Assembly: GCA_003693705.1 (NCBI GenBank)
Contig: RBZT01000564.1
Location: forward strand, 32,322 to 96,321
Source of the DNA: Polymyxa betae
Taxonomy: Eukaryota; Endomyxa; Phytomyxea; Plasmodiophorida; Plasmodiophoridae
Direction: 5' to 3'
DNA length: 64,000 bases
Shown: positions 45,969-56,910 of the stretch, piece by piece
Layout of the letters: every line of letters begins with the position of its first letter
How positions within the stretch are numbered: the first letter of the stretch is position 1
Made by a program: the position numbers and the translations under genes
Notes under the pieces: model-generated
The model's database searches: none
Told to the model about the DNA's origin: nothing
What the model saw: the letters and a program-made list of their open reading frames with translations, nothing else

Positions 45969-46313
45969 TATTAAAAAGTCGACCGCTAACGTAGTCTTCC
46001 GAGCGCAAACCAACTCGAAAGATCACCAATTGTTTTCGATGGCAAAATCACGGACTGCGACAAGATTAGGAGAAGCACAAAAAAATGTGCGCTGTGGGAG
46101 AAATTCATTGTGCGTGAGTCCGTAAAGAGAAAATTCCCTCCAATCAGCCGAGTGGAGGAACGAATTGGAACCATTAAAGAACCCAGAGGCGTCGCAAACA
46201 GCTAAAATGTCAATGCAATTTGGCAGAGAGTTCGTCACCAAACTCTATTTGGCGGGTGATGAACTGCGAGTTTCAAACATGTAAATGCTATAATTATTTA
46301 TTACTTACTATAG
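45969..46313. other. Spacer, possible short minus-strand ORF
   Basis: About 345 bp between NTMT1 and the docking-complex gene. A minus-strand frame (46,241-46,023; 72 codons, starting from a non-ATG codon or an internal ATG) reads IDILAVCDASGFFNGSNSFL and onwards with no family recognised. Probably not coding. Confidence 0.3.
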
Positions 46314-48473
46314 CTAATCATTATCTCCATCGAACATGTAGAATTCGGATTGTCTCCTGGATGAAGGCAACGCCAGATGCGACTGCCGCCTGCTTACGGA
46401 CGATTTACGTTGCGACATTCGTCGAGCCGAAGGACCACCGATAACAGCTCGCACAAACATGTTCATGGCGTTATCGGCGGATGAGATCATGGATCGACGC
46501 AGCGTCGAATGACGTTTTCCAGCGGTCATTTCGTCGTCGGGCTCAGCATCCGATAAAGTTGGGATGCAGATCTCCACGCCGATTTGATTGTCGAACGAGT
46601 CGTCGAACGTCACCGTCCCTGTCCCGGAGCTGTCATCGGCACTAGACTTGATGTGATGCATCTGGCAGCGGAATCAGTATAGGCATTTCCAACCAAAACA
46701 CAAACAAGAATCTCTGCAAATTTTAGTAAAAGCGCACAAACGAAAAGGTGCGGGAAATGCCTCTCGACAACTCCTGTAAAAAAATACAATTGCAACGGTA
46801 AAAAAGTACAATTGCGGAACTGAAAACAGAAACCGTAAGCACTGCGCAGGTTTTGGAATTAAAAGGTGCGTAAAATCAAGCGTAACGACAGCCCAACTCA
46901 TTGGCATCCTTCACTTACATCTTTGTATGCTGCTACGAGGTCATAGACATATGTCTCGAGGATCTCCAGGCCATCCTTCAAGGTCACGGTCTGGTTCGGC
47001 TCGACCAAGTACAGAACCGTGTCCCGGATGCCCTCGGTGATCAGTTTCAGGTCACGTGAGGACTCTGCATCGATCTGGGCGAGCTCGCCCAGGTTCGTCT
47101 GGATGGCCGCGATTCGCTCGGCGAGTTCGTCGCTTGCTGCATCCCCAGCCGGTTCCATCGATGGCACTCTCGTCCTCTTCCCGGATTCGGCGGCCAGCAG
47201 CGCGTCTTTCAGCTTCGCGAGATCATTCGCCTCCGTAAACAAATGGAACGTCTCCTGTTCCTGTATAGACGTTCTTTTAAAGCTAGATCGAAGATACCAA
47301 AGGCTAAAACCTGCTCTTGGAACAGTTTGATGAGCTTATCGAGGTCGTCAATGCCCGTCGCTGCCCGAAACTCGTCGAACATGGCCTCATAGCGATGAAT
47401 CTCGGCCTGCTTCGACGTCGTCGATCGCAGCGTCGCCAACCGATCTAAATCCGCCTTTGTCTGCTTCTTCAAATACGGATTATGCTGGACGCTATCGTCA
47501 TTGGGTTCATTCGTCCCCATGCGAAGCGCCTGACGTTTGCTAATCACCCTGGCGTGCATCTCCTTCGTCTGATCGGCCATGAGCTGTGCCAGCGCGCCCC
47601 AATCTGCCTGAAACGAACTGTGCCATTGCTCCGAGGTGCGTTGGATCCCCGCGAGCGTCTCCTGCGATCTGACGTTGTGCAGGACGGCGTCGTCATAAGC
47701 GGCCGTCACATCACAGATTCTTTGCTGAATGTCAGCCAGCTGCTGTGTCAAGCTCGCCTATCAGAATTGTCAGCGGTGTTACTTTGGAGATAGCGGTGGC
47801 GACCGACTTGGACCGTATCGGCAATTATGATATCGCGACGCATCGTCTCCTGCTGATGCTTGAACGATTCGTTGACGGCGTGCATGTCGTTGTTCTTCAG
47901 CAAGCTTCGCTGGAGACGGTTCTCGAGGCGTTGGATGGCGCCCTGGTTCTTGCGATCTTGCGCAAGCTGCAGAATCTCGCTACCTTGCTGCAGCTTCAAG
48001 TCGGTGAGCTGATCCTGGCAGGCATCGATCTCGGCGTTCACTGCTTCGAGCTTCTGCTGCTGTTTACGAACCTGCGCCGATAGATTGTTGGCGTGATCCA
48101 GGCTGATCTTGCACGCTTTGGCGTTATGCAGCGCCTCGTCCGAGGCGAATTTCACTTCCTGACAAAGGTCGTCATTCAGCCTTGACATCTTGGACAGCTG
48201 CATCTGACGAGCTCTGCGATTTCGTGAGATTTATTCGGTTTTGAAAGGCGATTACCTTTGCAGGGCGACCGATTTCCGAACGATGTTCTGCGGCCGTTTG
48301 ATTCGCTGCTGGATGTCGCGAATCACGTTCGTGACGGACGACGGCCCGGTCGTCCAAGGACGTGGCGGTGGCGGCCGGGCAGCATGCGAGTCGGCGACTT
48401 CGTCGTCCATGGCGACCAGGATATTTCCCACGAACGTCAGTAGGCCGTTGCCAAGATATTGTTGTCGAGGCAT
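46314..48473 (-). CDS. Outer dynein arm docking-complex subunit (ODAD1/CCDC114/CCDC63-like)
   Basis: Five exons (48473-48256, 48213-47814, 47757-47311, 47260-46919, 46661-46314; introns 42, 56, 50 and 257 bp) give 584 residues, all joins in frame. Mostly coiled coil: MSRLNDDLCQEVKFASDEAL, LDHANNLSAQVRKQQQKLEA, QAIQRLENRLQR region, ADIQQRICDVTAAYDDAVLH. The diagnostic block is YEAMFDEFRAATGIDDLDKL-IKLFQEQ followed by EQETFHLFTEANDLAKLKDA, matching the CCDC114/CCDC63/ODA1 (DC2) family. These proteins form the platform that holds outer dynein arms on axonemal doublet A-tubules. The Ser/Arg-rich last exon (RRMSQRKSSVSRRQ) could be phosphorylated. This gene is the clearest evidence for motile cilia in the organism. 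Confidence 0.85.
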
Positions 48474-49359
48474 GACTCATCGTTGACGACATTTTATAGG
48501 AAATCGATACAGCTTCTGGGAACATCAAATTAAATTTAGTTCGAAGTAGTTGCAACGCGTTGTAAAATTTGCCAATTATGCATTTATGCTGACCAAGAAA
48601 TTGGATTTTTATATACATTTTCTAAAGATCGATGAGTAACGAATGCCGTCTCTTTCTCAAGATGAAAGCCCGCCTGCAAGAAAGGCACTTATTTCCGGTT
48701 GCCGACCATCGCTTCTTAGACTAAGAGGGAGTTGCAAAAAACGCATTGCTTAGTCGTTCCAAAAACTCAATAACCACCATCTAATTCTGATGGGCAAACA
48801 GAATTCGGCAATAATTGAATGAGAGGTGCGCACTGTGATATAGAATGTGCGCGACTCAATGGAAGTGTCAGTTCTGTTTGTTTCAAATTTTGCCTACCGG
48901 TAGATGAATGAAAGAACCATCTGACTTTTATATGACGCAAAAATCTCTGCTCAAACTCGGTCAGCACATTACTGTATTATTCTCAGCATTACTACTTTCG
49001 ATAATGAGAACGCGAACTCTTTATTTTGGCAAGAGTAAACGCTACTGCTGGTTTGTCATTTAACGTTCTGTCGAATGCCTAGGCGCGACAGTTAACGAAG
49101 CCAGCCATGTCTATGGAATGTCCCAGGTGATAAAGCCGCAGAGCCTGAGAGAGATGTGATGAGACGATTGACAAAATGGGCACGCAATTGACGACTTGAT
49201 CAGAAAAAGTTTGCATTTTATCACAAAAAGTGCGGTGTATGTTTGCAACTCGCAAGTCGCAACAAAATAATCCAGCGCACTTTATTAGAAAGTGCGTGGA
49301 TATACTTTCAGCTGGGGGTCCACTTTAGATCGTCTACTGTGCTATTTCCTCGTCGTCGG
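48474..49359. other. Intergenic region upstream of two divergent genes
   Basis: About 885 bp between the ODAD1-like gene (minus) and the ABI-like gene (plus). AT-rich, with only short frames (for example 48,767-48,967 minus) that show no motif. No RNA gene or repeat recognised. Confidence 0.4.
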
Positions 49360-51046
49360 ATGCATCAGGGCAACGCTGCTGTCGCTCTGGCCGTCTGCCG
49401 CGCTCTGACCGATGAATATGTTGCTGATCTTGCGAACTTGCTAGCGAACCAAGATTACGCTCATCAAGTCAGCGCCTTTGTCCAGCAGTCGTATGAAGGG
49501 TCGGAGACCCCCGAAGCTTGCAGCTCGGTAGTGGCCAGTGCCCATGGATACGCTCGCGAGGCACTTGAATCGGTCGCCTCTCACGTCCTGAACTGTGCTC
49601 AAAAATTGACCGATTTATTGCATCTGCATGAGGCTGCCTTGGGCGACATTGAAGGTCGCGTACAGCAAGTTCAAAGCCGGATCCAACGAGCTCAAAAAGC
49701 TCACACCGGGAAGATCATACAAGCAAGCTGTCGTCCTAAACAAATACTTGGAAAGGTGATTACAATGTTTTCTAGTGATTCGTGTATGCGAAGAGAAGCT
49801 ATCAATGCTGCATTCCAATATTTCTGTTTACATATCGAACCCAGCGTTCTTTGATGCTCTATTTCTAACTCTTTACTGCAAAGACTGACATAAATCTTTT
49901 CAGTGCCGTATTCGGGTCCAAGATGATTCTCTTTCGCCGTTAAACCAGGCCTATGAACGTTGTCAGGTCGATTATTCGCAATTCGATGGCGTTGGCATGG
50001 CATTCAACGTGACGTCCGATTTTTCGTCGAATCCGAACACGCCTTCGGGTGCTGATAATGGCTCTCTGAACCACTCGCTATCATCTGCACGTCCATCCTT
50101 ATCTGTTCCTGGTCCGCCTCCGTCTCTATCAACATCAGCTCCTGGTCCGCCTCCTGCCATCACAACTACGAAGCGTCATTCTACCAATGCTGGCAAGACA
50201 TCCGTCTCTCCACTAGGGTCGGTGTCGGGGCCAGTACCACTGATGCCGCCGAAGCCGCCGTCTGCACCTGCGACTCCATCTGGTTCCGTTCCTCCACCGC
50301 CACCTCCGCCGCCACCGGTCTTCAGGCCTGCGGCAGTTTCACCGCTGTCGTCGGGATCATTTCCTGGGCCGGTACCGCCTGTACCACCGCCTATTCCCAA
50401 GACGCCGTTGTCGAGTTCGAATTCGCAGCCGATTCCTCCGCCGCTTCCCCGAGCGCCTTCCCTGACGTCGCCTTTATCTGCTGGATCGTTTACAACTTCG
50501 GTGCCGCCGACGCCACCTCCCCTTCCCAGGTCTATCACGCCCACATCGTCTGCCATTGAATTATTAGCGGCCCCGATGCGTCCGATGCCGCCTGCAGCTC
50601 CCAAGCCTACTACGCCCAACCATTCGATCGAAGTGCCAATGCGAAAGGCGATGTTCTCATCTGGTCCTGTCCCGCCTCCTCCTTCAATCCCGAATGTCGT
50701 GGCGCCTCCCGCCCCTCCATCCATCTCAAAGCCTGTAGCGGCACCAATCCCTCCTGTTCCGAGACCGGCTATGCCGCCTCTACCGCCTTCGGCTTACAGA
50801 GGCGTGATGCCAAGTTCGTCGCAACCAGTACCACCGCCACCTCCTGCTTTGCCATCCGGGCTGAGTAACCGGCCCGCGGTTGTGAGGACCTCCTCAGGAC
50901 CTGGGATTCCGCCGCCGCCCTCATATGGGGGCGCAGCGATGCCGCAGCCACCACCTCTACCAACTTTGTCGACCTCTAGATCCAGACCTGCAAATGGGTC
51001 TGGAGCTGTACCGCCGCCGCCTCCTCCTCCTCCGCCTCTAAAGTAA
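49360..51046 (+). CDS. ABI-like subunit of the SCAR/WAVE actin-nucleation complex
   Basis: Two exons, 49360-49755 and 49904-51046, with a 148-bp intron, give 512 residues. The N-terminal 130 residues match the Abl-interactor homeo-homologous region in layout: helices with VADLANLLANQDYAHQVSAF, then REALESVASHVLNCAQKLTD, LLHLHEAALGDIEGRVQQVQ and IQRAQKAHTGK. The rest is proline-rich (many PPPPPP runs, e.g. GSVPPPPPPPPPVFRP and the end AVPPPPPPPPPLK), as in ABI, which binds profilin, Ena/VASP and SH3 proteins. No C-terminal SH3 domain is present, as in Dictyostelium ABI. The complex drives Arp2/3-based protrusions, so amoeboid movement is likely. The donor at 49,755 is inferred from phase, and a WASP-family or other proline-rich protein is the alternative. 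Confidence 0.65.
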
Positions 51047-51168
51047 TAAATCGTTTCCCTTGAGCGGATCGACCCAGCAAGTGGTAGTCTGAAGTACGGG
51101 AGATATTTATAGACGGGGACACGTCGTATAACTGCAAATATTTCTGATGTTGCGATGACGAGTATTGT

Positions 51169-51905
51169 ATGTCGTCTGGCAACGCTAAAGGTTATCTTCT
51201 CTACGACCAGAACCTGAACAAAGCGTTTGTTCGTCGTAACGTCACATTAACGAGTTTGGTTTCAGCAGTCGCGAAGCTCAAGACGTTTTATCCGACGAAA
51301 TTGATCAAATCGATGCTATAGGGATTAATGAAGACCATCGCTCGAAATTGGAAGACAATGGCGTCTGTACTAAAGATGGAGATGACGATGACCTGAATGG
51401 GGTTGAAATACTAATCTCGATAACAGCACAGACGAACTCTTCACCCAACGAATGCTGCAGTGACTTTGAACCTCCGACTCCTGTGCCACAGCAATTCGAA
51501 CGGAAAAGACGAGAAACGTCGAACGTCAAATTCCGTCATCATAAACGGAGTAGATTTCCGCCCGATTAATAAGCGCGTCTTGTACGCCATAACTGGGCGA
51601 AGACTGCACATTTACCCACTCGCCGAAATGTCGCTGCCATTCCAAAATCGTACGAACGAGCATTGCGGCGGTCTGATGCAAACGATTGGAAAAAGGCGAT
51701 GCAATCTGACCTTCATCCATTATCAGCAGGTGAAGTCTTGAACAAAACCCGAAAAAAATTTCCTCTTGATGTAAGGCCGATTGGATGCAAATGGATTTAT
51801 AAATCGAAACCAAATACTGCTCTTTCTAGCGTTCGGCTCTCAAGAGAAATGTGCCCTCGTAATGAAGGAGGTAAACTGTTGAGAACCAACGTCGAATGTC
51901 AATAA
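51169..51905 (+). pseudogene. Ty1/copia retrotransposon remnant (integrase end to RT start)
   Basis: Plus-strand text SGNAKGYLLYDQNLNKAFVR matches the end of the copia integrase (K-G-Y-x-x-Y-D..V-x-R-x-V). An acidic hinge follows, and at 51,660-51,840 the start of the reverse transcriptase reads DANDWKKAMQSDLHPLSAGE and DVRPIGCKWIYKSKPN. Frames change several times and no catalytic RT motif remains, so it is a dead fragment. Confidence 0.75.
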
Positions 51906-53429
51906 ATTAAGCCACTAGGAAGAGAGAAATGAAGAGCAGAATGGGATCGAAAAAGAAGAACGAACGACGAGAAATACGAACAACGAACAACGAGGTATAC
52001 GAAGAATGAGAGAGGGTTTTTAGGAAAAATAAGGGCTCGTTTGGCAGCACCGGAAAACTAATTCTGCAGTTTTCTACGGAAAAACATCTGCCGCTCTGAT
52101 GATTCACACGCGAGCGGACCTCTACAACAGTCAAATTTCTCGTTGCGGAAAACCCGTCCGGACTTTCTACCTCGAGTCTAATATTCAAATTGTCGAGATG
52201 GTTCCCGTTCTGCTCTGCCTATGATTGCCTTCGCCGCTTATCGCAATTCTTGCCGTCTTATCGGCGTGGGGCTCATCGAGCATTTGCCTAAATCCAACTC
52301 TAATCGCGGCCAGCTACCCTGGACTCTGTTTTACAGCGCTCCGTCAACCTACCGCCCATTCAACGGCTTCCAAACAAAGAACGTTCCCAAAAGACGGCCG
52401 GCCAGCAACCTGACACCATTAGGTCCCATAATGCCTTTTAGATAAATTTAGGTAACACAAGCAGCCAAACTATCCAATAATCAAAACACTCTTATCACTG
52501 ATATTCTGCGCTTGTATTCTTTCATTGAAGCAGATAAAGGCCATGCGTATCTGCGAGAGGTACTGGTACCTTAGCTACACTCCACTTAAAACCAATCCGA
52601 ATTCCTATTCCGCCTATACGGTTCAAGATATTGCGGCGACCTCTGGGTTGCCAATAGATCAACCTGTAGCTCAATTGAACCATCTGCAAAAATTCGAGCA
52701 GTGTGCTAATCGCCGGTCGAATTATGACTGATCCCATCTTACACGCCACCGTAATTGAAAGCAACCACCAACAATCGCACCTGGCAATCCACCGCACAAG
52801 GTCTGACACGAGCCATCACGTACAGCTTTAAGTCGCTCTCAAGCCCCACACACGTCCATCCCGACGGATGTGACTAACGCTGTTATAACTTTCGCCTTTC
52901 ATCGGTCGTCGTCGTCTCTAATCTATCGTATCTACTAGGTATGAAACCAGAATATATCAAAGTGTTAGGTACTAACTCAAATACAGAATTCAGTAACATT
53001 ATCATCGGGAGTGTAAAATCCCTGTACGACCCGATATCGACATCGAAAAATGCGCAACACGTCCGATTTCAGAATATCATATCCTCACAGATGCTGAGAC
53101 ATGTTCAGGTAGGATCTCAGGTCTAAAAGCGCCGTCACTACAATTATGAGAGAGCACGATTTGCTGAGATCTGAGCCATTATCAGCCTATACAAGATTTG
53201 GATTTTCAAATCTGCTGAAACTCGGCATGGCGATCGGGCGTGATGAGAGCATTCCAACGATCCGTCGCACGACGTCTAACTCCGAATCAAAAAAAAATAA
53301 TACAGTGACAACTTCGCAGTTTTTAATGCGTTTTAGAAAAAATCTGTGTAAGCTCCAACCTTTTGATATCGTAGAAATAGTTCTCTGCTTTAAATATCAG
53401 ATCGATCCCTTAAATATTCATCTCGGAGA
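51906..53429. other. Accessory spacer with unidentified short frames
   Basis: About 1.5 kb after the copia fragment. Short frames on both strands (for example 52,225-52,445; 52,522-52,809 minus; 52,941-53,126; 53,146-53,433) lack recognisable motifs. Base composition and gene absence suggest decayed transposon sequence. Confidence 0.4.
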
Positions 53430-54200
53430 CTAAAATTCATCGGCCAAATAGTTCATGTTGTTGAGTCGCTCTACGCCAGTCCACACAAAATAACGAGATT
53501 TCAAAAGTGCAAAAGGGCCTTAACGCCAAAGTGGCCCAAGAGATGAACGCGTTCGATGGCGGTCGACCTGTCGGCCTCTGGTGTTGGGACAGTTTCAGGC
53601 AAGTTCCTGGGAGTGCAGAGCTGCGATGGGCTGCTGAAGAGCCTGCTGATCGGGGTAGAGACGAGATATGGTGTCTGGCAGGATGTTGAGGACACCAGAG
53701 CGGTGCGTGATGGTGAAATCGTCCAGAATGGTGTCGAGCCAATTGGGTTGAGGTCCTTTTGTGTTATCAGCGAACGATGGTCAGTGAAAAGGTGAAAGCA
53801 GTTGCCCCAGATATAGAAGTGGAGCTTCTTAAAGGCGAAGACGATCGATGGCTAAGGAGTTCTCGCTTCGTTGCAGCGTATTTGCGTTCAGGAGCATGAA
53901 GTGCATGGGCGACAAATGTGATCCACTTGCGGTTGGTGGGGACGTCGTCGGCAAGCTGGTAGAGGACGATGCCTGTGTTCGAAGCATCGACAGCGACGCA
54001 AACTTCGTTACTGAAATCAGGAAACGATAGGAAGGAGGGTTCGTAAGTGGTGTCGAAGGCGGCGACAATGTCAGGAATCCAGAGGTTAAAGCCGATGCGT
54101 TGAGCAGATAGCGGCTCACAGACTTTGCCCAGTTGACTGGTGCGTTAAGGTCCAGAATAAAGAGAATGACTTCAGCTCCTTTCTGCATAACGGAGACCAG
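53430..54200 (-). pseudogene. Ty3/gypsy retrotransposon fragment (RNase H and integrase zinc finger)
   Basis: On the minus strand: PSFLSFPDFSNEVCVAVDAS then NTGIVLYQLADDV (RNase H beta strands with catalytic Asp), HALHAPERKYAATKRELL, VFAFKKLHFYIWGNCFHLFT, TDHRSLI, THRSGVLNILPDTISRLYP, and near the end VHLLGHFGVKALLHFEI, which resembles the integrase H2C2 finger. Frame changes occur at about 53,855 and again downstream. It is a broken fragment of a gypsy element, with no LTR recognised. Confidence 0.8.
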
Positions 54201-54393
54201 ATGTTACAGTTCTCCGACCAGACATAGATCATGCCATGGTAATTGTGGCATCGCAAAGGTTGCTCACGATCAGCTTCTCCCATAGCACACGACCCTCCCC
54301 TTCGCTGGGACCGTAGGGGTCGGCCTCTACGCACTCGCTCTCCAGCTAGGGAGCGCTCGGTAGTAATGAATTAGGTTCTTCTTCGGTGATATC

Positions 54394-54744
54394 ATAGGAC
54401 GCCATGCAGGCAGCTGTTGTTGAGAACAGATTGTCGCGTAATCTTGGAACTTACAGCACGTTGCGCAAGGTCAAACTGGAATTCAGCTCCACAGATCCCA
54501 CCGTAGCGAAAACGGCTCCGCCATCGCCCAATGTGATTCGGACCAGTACGTGCAGCTTTTTCGGGTTTTGGGGCGTACTCAAGCGGATGACAATGTGCGA
54601 AGACGCTCCGCTGTCCATGAGCCAATTATCACGTCCGGGAGTATCTTCATCTGCCACGAACAGGAATTCATTCGACTCCACGTTCGCCTCCTCATCGCAA
54701 TTCAACTCTTTCTGCAAATGCGGTTCGAAACGGGCGCACGGCAA
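54394..54744 (-). pseudogene. Ty1/copia gag-protease fragment
   Basis: Minus-strand frame with DTPGRDNWLMDSGASSHIVI, the aspartic-protease active site of copia elements (D-S-G-A-S), followed by LGDGGAVFATVGSVELNSSL and LRNVLPRLRDNLFS, the start of the GAG-pre-integrase region. It stops after about 100 residues. Confidence 0.75.
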
Positions 54745-55045
54745 AAACGATGATGATGAGCTGCTTCGTAGTTCTCAGGAAAATGTACGTTTTCCAGTTC
54801 ATGTCCATTTTATCGAATCGACAGTTGGGGTTACAACTGTGATTAGCGATGTGCGCACCTGCCGAGTCAGGGTCGCCAACGTTGTATGTCCCGTCTTCGA
54901 ACTGCATCGTGTAATTCCGCAGGGGATCATTATCGCCGGGCGGGGTATCGACAGCCCTGCCCCTGTATAGAGCCACCGGTATGTTCACACCAATTTTCTT
55001 GGTTGTGTACAGCCCTTTCCTTGTGCGGAAGGTTTGATAATGTCA
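54692..55045 (-). pseudogene. SET-domain fragment (N-terminal half)
   Basis: Minus-strand text KGLYTTKKIGVNIPVALYRG (SET-I like start), YTMQFEDGTYNVGDPDSAGA and HIANHSCNPNCRFDKMDMN, the NHSCxPNC core of SET lysine methyltransferases, then TYIFLRTTKQ. The domain then loses homology and runs into the copia fragment; the frame upstream is closed by a TGA. The conserved C-terminal half is missing here; a matching C-terminal half lies on the opposite strand at 56,170-56,514. Confidence 0.65.
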
Positions 55046-55104
55046 CCATTTTTAGGCCTTTTATGATGCCCTTATCTTTTGCTAGTAATTGCCTCGCTTT
55101 TTGT

Positions 55105-55968
55105 TAGGGTTCCGATCGGTACCGTTCGGGTCGGGTACCGCCCTTCTACCGGTACCCGACCCAAATTTCCGGGTCGGATACCGGTAGTACCGGCTACCGA
55201 AGCACATAAAGACTGAAATCTCAGAAAAAAACCAAATGTCATCTGTCATTTCAATAATTTAAAGCTCATTCCCCAAATATCAGTGCACTTGAAGTTTCAT
55301 GTTTGAGTCGATGACTGTGAAGACCAATAAAATCACGACCGCAGTTCATAATCATCTCCACTGAGACCGATGAACTTGGGATAGGGAGTATATCTTTTAC
55401 AACTTCACTAAAACCCGATTGGATCGACCTGAGGACCGTCGTAAGGAAGGCTGAGATACTTATCAAATTCGTCCATGACCTCACCGTTTGTGAAGCAAAG
55501 ATGATGGTCCCATCTGTCTCTCTTGCTTATCGGAACATAAACAGCCTTGGGTTTATCGGGGGTTGAGCAATTTCTATTTGAACTGATTTCAGCATTTTTG
55601 GGGTCAATCTCGGATCCAGATGCTGAATCAGATGATAATACGTTTGACACAAGGCTACTGCCGAAACTTTCACTCAACACTATGGGCTCGTAATCATTCA
55701 CGACTGCATCGAAAACTCCAATCCTTAGATTGGCGCGAAGGAAAGGTGCATTCACGGGGCACAGAGGAGCGTCAGCCCTTCGCTTCCGTGTATGAAACAA
55801 AGATTACAATAAGGGTTTCAAAGTCCGCCACGCAGATTCTCCAGCACTCATTATTCCTAGGCCGGTAGTGTCGGTAGTCGGGTCGGGTACCACCCATCTA
55901 CCGGTATCCGACCGGGAGACTACCGGAGCGCCGGTAGTCGGGTAGTGCCAGTATCGATCGGAACCCTA
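55105..55968 (-). mobile_element. hAT DNA transposon remnant
   Basis: 864-bp element with inverted termini: left tagggttccgatcggtaccg, right (reverse complement) tagggttccgatcgatactg. Flanks ctttttgt (55,097-55,104) and cttttgtc (55,969-55,976) look like a slightly altered 8-bp target duplication. Inside, the minus strand encodes EVMDEFDKYLSLPYDGPQVD and DILPIPSSSVSVEMIMNCGR..FIGL..HRLKHETSSALIF, the hAT C-terminal dimerisation region, in two frames, so the transposase is broken and lacks its catalytic part. GTACCGG-rich sub-terminal repeats lie inside each end. Confidence 0.8.
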
Positions 55969-56169
55969 CTTTTGTCATGCACTGTTAGGGGAGGGGCTGC
56001 GTTCCGTGAGCCACGGCAACAACCCCCATCATAAGACACATCTATTACTTAAAATTCAAGATGCCTCGATTCACGAGCGTTCTTTACATCTGCGGCTGTC
56101 CTACTCGCCATTTCTCTGAAATGCAAAAACTAAGCGTGTATCGGTTTGGGAACCAACTAAGCAATACGT

Positions 56170-56514
56170 GGTCAGCCGAAGCAAGAATACTGGAAGATCC
56201 GTCCCGGTCACACGATTGTAACTTCGAACTATTCGATCGACGAGTGCTACACTGATGAACGGCAGCGATTGCCGATCCATCGAAGATTCACGGAACTAGA
56301 TCTGCGTGAGCGATGTACGGGTTCATCGCATTTCTGTGCCTGCGCTCGATGTGGTCCTCTTGATGAAGTTCGTGCCCGTGCTGCTGCTAAAATGAAAGCC
56401 GCTGTCGATCGGTGGCAACTTACAGTTGGCGCGACGACGGTTGTTACGTACCTGTTCGTGTACGGCCTCTCGAAGATCCTGCTCCGACTCAGGTCTCTAT
56501 CGACGAGGACGTAG
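56170..56514 (+). pseudogene. SET/SMYD-like C-terminal fragment
   Basis: Plus-strand frame beginning just inside the inverted repeat: QPKQEYWKIRPGHTIVTSNY, SIDECYTDERQRLPIHRRFT, then GSSHFCACARCGPLDEVRAR, a post-SET style zinc site (C-x-C-x2-C), followed by a hydrophobic C-terminus (TVVTYLFVYGLSKILLRL) and TAG 56512-56514. The text suits the last strands and post-SET of a SMYD-type methyltransferase (…G-E-x-I-T-x-S-Y). The N-terminal half is absent from this strand. Confidence 0.55.
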
Positions 56515-56653
56515 TTGCTGCTCAAGGCTTAGCTGGGCTCGCGGTTGTTTCGCGCCCAAATTCACCCGCCAATTCCCCTTAATAAAGTAGCAGCCTGCTA
56601 GCTGCATTTCGACATGGGTTCGTTTTGTTCGCTGGGGTAGGATTCATTCCTAT

Positions 56654-56910
56654 ATGCTTATCGAACTGACCACATCAAATGGAGACATCGTTTCGATTAA
56701 CGATTCCGGACGAGGCGAATTCACCGTCCAGGTCTTCGACGCCTTCGACGTCCAAAGATGCCTTCCGCTCAGTACGTACAGGTATGTTGTCCACTGGATG
56801 TCAACTTGACGATGTTGTCCACTGGATCTCATATTTATTATAGTGGAAAGCCCTTCGTCAACTACTTCAACAGCGTCGATGACGATGAATTGAAAGTTCT
56901 GCAGACATGA
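56654..56910 (+). CDS. Small unrecognised ORF with one intron
   Basis: ATG 56654 opens MLIELTTSNGDIVSINDSGR; a 57-63 bp intron (about 56,783-56,842, GT..TATTATAG) joins to GKPFVNYFNSVDDDELKVLQ and TGA at about 56,908. About 65 residues. Its stop codon overlaps the ATG of the next ORF (acATGATGagc), so the two may be co-transcribed. The intron holds a direct repeat of tgttgtccactgga. No family recognised. Confidence 0.4.

Noticed and set aside
47019-48486. Plus-strand frames up to 112 codons opposite the docking-complex gene
   Set aside because: Shadows of GC-rich coiled-coil exons, no conserved motif.
50176-50724. Gly-rich 182-codon minus frame opposite the proline-rich tail
   Set aside because: A complement of polyproline codons gives polyglycine text; not a real glycine-rich protein.
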